A stretch of DNA of 8,517 bases from Burkholderiales bacterium (GTDB taxonomy: Bacteria; Pseudomonadota; Gammaproteobacteria; Burkholderiales; SG8-39): contig DAIDTN010000156.1 of NCBI GenBank assembly GCA_027457185.1, forward strand, positions 1-8,517, written 5' to 3'. Shown here in pieces: positions 5,980-8,517 of this stretch. The notes beneath the pieces are model-generated. The model was not told the origin of the DNA, did no database searches, and worked only from the letters and a program-made list of their open reading frames with translations. The translations under genes were made by a program, and so were the position numbers. Position 1 is the stretch's first letter. Every line of letters starts with the position of its first letter.

Positions 5980-6414
5980 GTGGCCAGAATCCTGATTGCA
6001 GTCGATGGATCGTCGCATTCGGCCAGGGTGGCGAAAGCGGCGATCCGGCTAGCGGCGGCATACACGCAGCCGCCGGAATTGCACCTGATCTATGTGCATC
6101 TGCCGGTTCCGACCCTCGGCGGGCTGATCAAACCCGTCGGGCACGAGGCGCTGCAGCGCTATTATCGCGAAGAGGGCGAGGACGCTGTGCGTGGCGCGAA
6201 AAAGCTGTTTGATCGTGCCCGGCTGGCATGCGCCACGCACATCATGGTGGGGCCGGTCGCGCAGAGCCTGGCGCGCGAGGCAAAGAAGCTGAAATGTGAC
6301 ATGATCGTCATGGGCACGCATGGCATGGGCGCCGTGTCTGGAATGCTGCTCGGTTCGGTTGCCGCAAAAACCGTACACCTGGCCCGTTGCCCGGTGCTGC
6401 TGGTCCGGGAATGA
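5980..6414 (+). CDS. Universal stress protein, UspA domain, with intact ATP-binding loop
   Basis: A single-domain Usp of 144 residues. The N-terminal strand ARILIAVDGS carries the conserved Asp (D9). The nucleotide-binding loop GTHGMGAVSGMLLGS (112-126) matches G-2X-G-9X-G-S exactly, so ATP binding is likely. It ends in the typical strand CPVLLVRE. GTG 5980 is the start because AGGAG (5969-5973) sits six bases upstream and the protein begins directly with the first beta strand. It is only distantly similar to the other Usp in the window: the middle segment (LPVPTLGGLIKPVGHEALQRY) differs throughout, so the two look like separate subfamilies and not a recent duplication. It is downstream of hemN in the same direction but separated by 263 bases, so it probably has its own promoter; an FNR-like palindrome lies just ahead of the gene. 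Confidence 0.9.
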   Translation: MARILIAVDGSSHSARVAKAAIRLAAAYTQPPELHLIYVHLPVPTLGGLIKPVGHEALQRYYREEGEDAVRGAKKLFDRARLACATHIMVGPVAQSLAREAKKLKCDMIVMGTHGMGAVSGMLLGSVAAKTVHLARCPVLLVRE

Positions 6415-6465
6415 ACGCCCGCGCGCCGGGGCGACCGATGGGCTGAGCAGAGCAGAGAGAAGCGC

Positions 6466-6537
6466 ATGCTCGAGTGGTTCAAGGAATTTGGCGGCAAACC
6501 CGACCATCCCTTGCGCGATTCGCAAGCCGCCGAGTAG
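6466..6537 (+). other. Apparent lost N-terminus of the next gene, closed by an in-frame TAG
   Basis: ATG 6466 has purine-rich AGAGAGAAG just upstream. It opens 23 codons (MLEWFKEFGGKPDHPLRDSQ, then AAE) and is closed by TAG at 6535-6537. The next codon, in the same frame, is the ATG at 6538. The amphipathic MLEWFKEFGGK start looks like a genuine protein beginning, and the frame continues smoothly into MLAGLPEG. I infer that a nonsense change (for instance from CAG or GAG) has split one gene. Otherwise this is a short leader, read-through occurs, or the base is a sequencing error. TAG directly followed by ATG could allow reinitiation. Confidence 0.5.
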
Positions 6538-8100
6538 ATGCTTGCCGGCCTGCCCGAAGGTGTGTCTCTCGAGACCCTGGAGCAGATGTCGCACTGGGTC
6601 GGATCGGTCAAGGATACCCGCGGCTTCGCCTGCGACGACCGGCTGGCGGTGATGCGCCTGCTCGACCAGGCGGCCGCAATGCACGTCGGTCCCCTGTTCA
6701 ATCAGTTTTTTTCTAAAATTCACCAGCCGGATCGCTCGACGCGCAATATCTGGGACGCGCTGTGCGAGTACTGGGGTCGGCTGTCCGCAGGTTATGCCCA
6801 GTGCGTCGCCGATTTCGAGCATGGCGAGAAGGGCGCGAAAAACGTAGAGCAGGAAATGCCGCTCGCAACGGCGCGAGCGCTGCGTTCGGCCAGCCTGCGT
6901 TTCAAGTTGCGTTATCTGCGCTTTGTCGGCATCGACGCCGCGGACTGGGCGCCGCTGTACCGCCTGTATGCGTTCGCCGAACTGAAACAATTCGACAATG
7001 TGCCGGTCGTAGCCTATACGCGCGAAGTGCATACCACCGTGCGCGCCGAGTTGCAGAAGATCGTGCTGCTCTATCTGGCCGAGCCGCACGAGTTCCCACC
7101 GGCGCAGCTTGAACTCGCGTTTCGCATTCTGGCGCGCTTTGCAATCTCGGCCGAATGGTCGCGGGTGCCGCAGGCCGACTGCAATTTCGTCATCAACCTG
7201 GTTGCGTGTGGGCCGCCCGCGCTCATGCCGCCCAAGGAAGCGCCGGGCGCCAACAAACGCTTCATCGGCGCCGCTCAGGCGCTGATCAAGCTGGCCGAGC
7301 TCAGAGCATTGTGCGAGAAGAACATGCTGAGCGAAGAGCAGCGCTTCGGCAAGGAGTTCTCGCCGGCGCAGATCATCACCGTGATCACGCATCTGCAGCT
7401 GCATCTCGGCGTCGCGCCGCCGCCGCAGCAGCGCTATGCGCGGGCCAAGGCCAAAGCCGAAGTGAACGTGGTGCACGGCTTGAAACCGATTTGCCAGCGC
7501 GTGACCAGGATCGAACTGGGTTCGGGCACGTCCCTGAGCGAAGACCTGGATTTGAAGGCGAAAACGTCGAACATAATGAAGCTGGTCGCAGAGGAGATCG
7601 AATCCACTCCAGAAACCTGGGCGCAAACGAACCAGAGCGAATGGGGTCTGGGCGCAGATATACCGGCGGATCTGGGCAAGTGGGCCGAGCCGGGCAAGCT
7701 CTGCGGCATCCAGATTCACGGCGCGAAGGACTGGTGGGTCGGCATCATTCGCCGCCTCGACGCGGACGCCGGCTTGCATTGCGGTATCCGCATTTTCTCC
7801 AAGCGCCCGGTTTCGGTGTGGCTGCGGGTTCTCGGTGCGAGCGAGCACCAGGCCGACAACTGGGCATCGTCGACGGGCTCGTTCTCCTACGATTACATGC
7901 GCGCCATCATGTTGCCCGATGCGCTGAAATCGCACGACCATCCGGTGATGATCCTGGAAAATAAGAGCTACGTTCCCGGCCAGATGTGCGAGGTGATGAT
8001 GGGCGAGCACAGCCGCCTTATCAAGCTGGTGGAGTTCCTCGAAGAGGGCGAAGACTACGTGCGCGCCGCGTTCGAGTGGCAGCAGCCCGGCAAAGGTTGA
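6538..8100 (+). CDS. Unrecognised 520-residue protein with a possible PilZ-like C-terminal region
   Basis: I do not recognise this family with certainty. There is no signal peptide and no clear membrane segment, so it is probably cytoplasmic. Residues 1-340 look mostly alpha-helical (LETLEQMSHWVGSV, RFKLRYLRFVGIDAADWAPLYRL). Residues about 355-450 look like a beta barrel: NQSEWG (365-370) fits the [DN]xSxxG motif of PilZ domains and leads into GLGADIP, KLCGIQIHG, WWVGIIRRL and CGIRIFSKRP. However, the arginine motif RxxxR that binds cyclic di-GMP is not evident upstream (only QRVTR). A PilZ-like fold that may not bind the nucleotide is therefore an inference. ATG 6538 has no ribosome-binding site and directly follows an in-frame TAG; the original start is probably 6466, giving 543 residues plus the stop position. 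The gene stays open for 1.5 kb with normal codon usage, so it is under coding constraint or was until recently. Confidence 0.75.
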   Translation: MLAGLPEGVSLETLEQMSHWVGSVKDTRGFACDDRLAVMRLLDQAAAMHVGPLFNQFFSKIHQPDRSTRNIWDALCEYWGRLSAGYAQCVADFEHGEKGAKNVEQEMPLATARALRSASLRFKLRYLRFVGIDAADWAPLYRLYAFAELKQFDNVPVVAYTREVHTTVRAELQKIVLLYLAEPHEFPPAQLELAFRILARFAISAEWSRVPQADCNFVINLVACGPPALMPPKEAPGANKRFIGAAQALIKLAELRALCEKNMLSEEQRFGKEFSPAQIITVITHLQLHLGVAPPPQQRYARAKAKAEVNVVHGLKPICQRVTRIELGSGTSLSEDLDLKAKTSNIMKLVAEEIESTPETWAQTNQSEWGLGADIPADLGKWAEPGKLCGIQIHGAKDWWVGIIRRLDADAGLHCGIRIFSKRPVSVWLRVLGASEHQADNWASSTGSFSYDYMRAIMLPDALKSHDHPVMILENKSYVPGQMCEVMMGEHSRLIKLVEFLEEGEDYVRAAFEWQQPGKG

Positions 8101-8135
8101 CTTGCGCCAGTATGGTGCAGGCGGCGGCGCGCGCG

Positions 8136-8156
8136 GGCCGATGGCGGCCGATCTTT
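8136..8156 (+). terminator. Weak hairpin after the 6538-8100 gene
   Basis: GGCCG-ATGG-CGGCC (8136-8149) forms a five-base-pair GC stem with a four-base loop. It is followed by GATCTTT, a very short T-run. It is well placed, 36 bases after the stop codon and before the next promoter-like element, but too short to be a confident intrinsic terminator. Confidence 0.25.
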
Positions 8157-8164
8157 CGCACACG

Positions 8165-8170
8165 TATAAT
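8165..8170 (+). promoter_or_regulatory. -10-like TATAAT ahead of the secreted protein gene
   Basis: A perfect TATAAT lies 36 bases before the ATG at 8207, so transcription would start near 8177. No good -35 hexamer is found 16-18 bases upstream (best about 2 of 6, in ATGGCGGCC). It may depend on an activator or be coincidental, although the hexamer stands out in GC-rich surroundings. Confidence 0.4.
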
Positions 8171-8206
8171 GGTTCACTCCAACTCGATCAAGAAAGAAAC
8201 CGATCC

Positions 8207-8517
8207 ATGAAATCCTTCGCGATATTGTTCGCCCTGGCTGTTTTTTCCGCTTCCGCCGCTGCCCAGCCGCTCCCCCCCGGCCACCCAGGCGTGGCAACAA
8301 TGGGAGAGGGCAAGGGCGCACCCGGGGCCCAGTTGCCGCAAAAAGCCAGGGTCCTGAGTACCATCGCCGCGGCTCCTTATGTCTACATCGAGGTAAGCCA
8401 GAACAAGAAGACACTGTGGCTCGCCGCCAATGCGCTGCCGGTAAAAAAGGGCGATGTGATCCGCTTCGACAACGGCATGGTCATGACCAATTTTCACAGC
8501 AAGATGCTGAATCGCAC
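8207..8517 (+). CDS. Secreted (periplasmic) protein resembling NrfJ, 3' end beyond the window
   Basis: The first 103 codons are present, with the frame open to the window end. Residues 1-20 are a Sec signal peptide: basic start MKS, hydrophobic core FAILFALAVFSASA, and an AAA-Q cleavage site near residue 19. A short flexible G/P-rich segment (PPGHPGVATMGEGKGAPG) follows. The start of a beta-rich domain comes next: YVYIEVSQNKKTLWLAA, VKKGDVIRFDNG, MVMTNFHSKMLNR (to about 102). From memory, this last block resembles NrfJ-type periplasmic proteins (GDxIRFxxGxVMxNFxSKxLNRT), found near c-type cytochrome and nitrite-reduction genes. That identification is tentative and no neighbour in the window confirms it. 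The ATG at 8207 has only a weak AAGAAAGAAA upstream. Confidence 0.75.
   Translation, partial: MKSFAILFALAVFSASAAAQPLPPGHPGVATMGEGKGAPGAQLPQKARVLSTIAAAPYVYIEVSQNKKTLWLAANALPVKKGDVIRFDNGMVMTNFHSKMLNR

Noticed and set aside
6049..8163. A 704-codon open frame on the minus strand
   Set aside because: It lies antisense to the second usp gene and the 6538-8100 gene. Its translation is rich in R, H and Q with no domain pattern, the usual mirror of GC-rich coding DNA. The plus-strand frames have recognisable or well-formed proteins.
8169..8210. A 13-codon frame ending in TGA that overlaps the ATG at 8207
   Set aside because: Its ATG overlaps the TATAAT hexamer, so it would lie upstream of the transcript start if that promoter is real, and it has no ribosome-binding site.

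Overview
The window is GC-rich (my estimate is around 60% or slightly above). It is densely packed with genes, uses GTG as well as ATG starts, and every recognisable protein looks proteobacterial. A full-length four-cysteine FNR regulator, a coproporphyrinogen dehydrogenase HemN, FNR-type operators and a possible NrfJ-like periplasmic protein suggest a facultatively anaerobic or microaerobic member of the Beta- or Gammaproteobacteria, most likely beta. No tRNA, rRNA, CRISPR array, insertion sequence, integrase or long repeat was seen. This looks like chromosomal core or near-core DNA rather than an accessory island.

Layout. Bases 1-1098 hold the 3' part of a major facilitator transporter. After a short gap with an 18-codon leader-like reading frame (1162-1218) comes a 548-residue fusion of a NUDT19-like Nudix domain and a LACTB2-like metallo-beta-lactamase domain (1215-2861). 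The centre is an oxygen-response block. A universal stress protein (3046-3489) sits behind what looks like a class II FNR-dependent promoter. It converges on fnr (4229-3486, minus strand), and the two stop codons interleave. fnr is divergent from hemN (4301-5716) across a perfect FNR box. A gene-free stretch (5717-5979) ends in a third FNR-like palindrome just before a second universal stress protein (5980-6414). Next is a protein of unrecognised family (6538-8100) whose apparent original N-terminus (from 6466) is cut off by an in-frame TAG. The window ends in the first 103 codons of a secreted protein (from 8207).

How the genes fit together. Inferred from the operators and from the known FNR/Anr regulons: when oxygen falls, the [4Fe-4S] form of FNR would activate the first usp gene and hemN, limit its own synthesis, and possibly act on the second usp gene. 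HemN keeps heme synthesis going without oxygen, and the Usp proteins are typical Anr/FNR targets that aid anaerobic survival. The transporter, the Nudix-MBL fusion and the 6538-8100 protein have no evident link to this circuit. I found no clear new multi-gene system. The items most worth following up are the three FNR-type sites with different geometries, the in-frame amber codon, the leader ORF with GTGA coupling, and the Nudix-MBL fusion.
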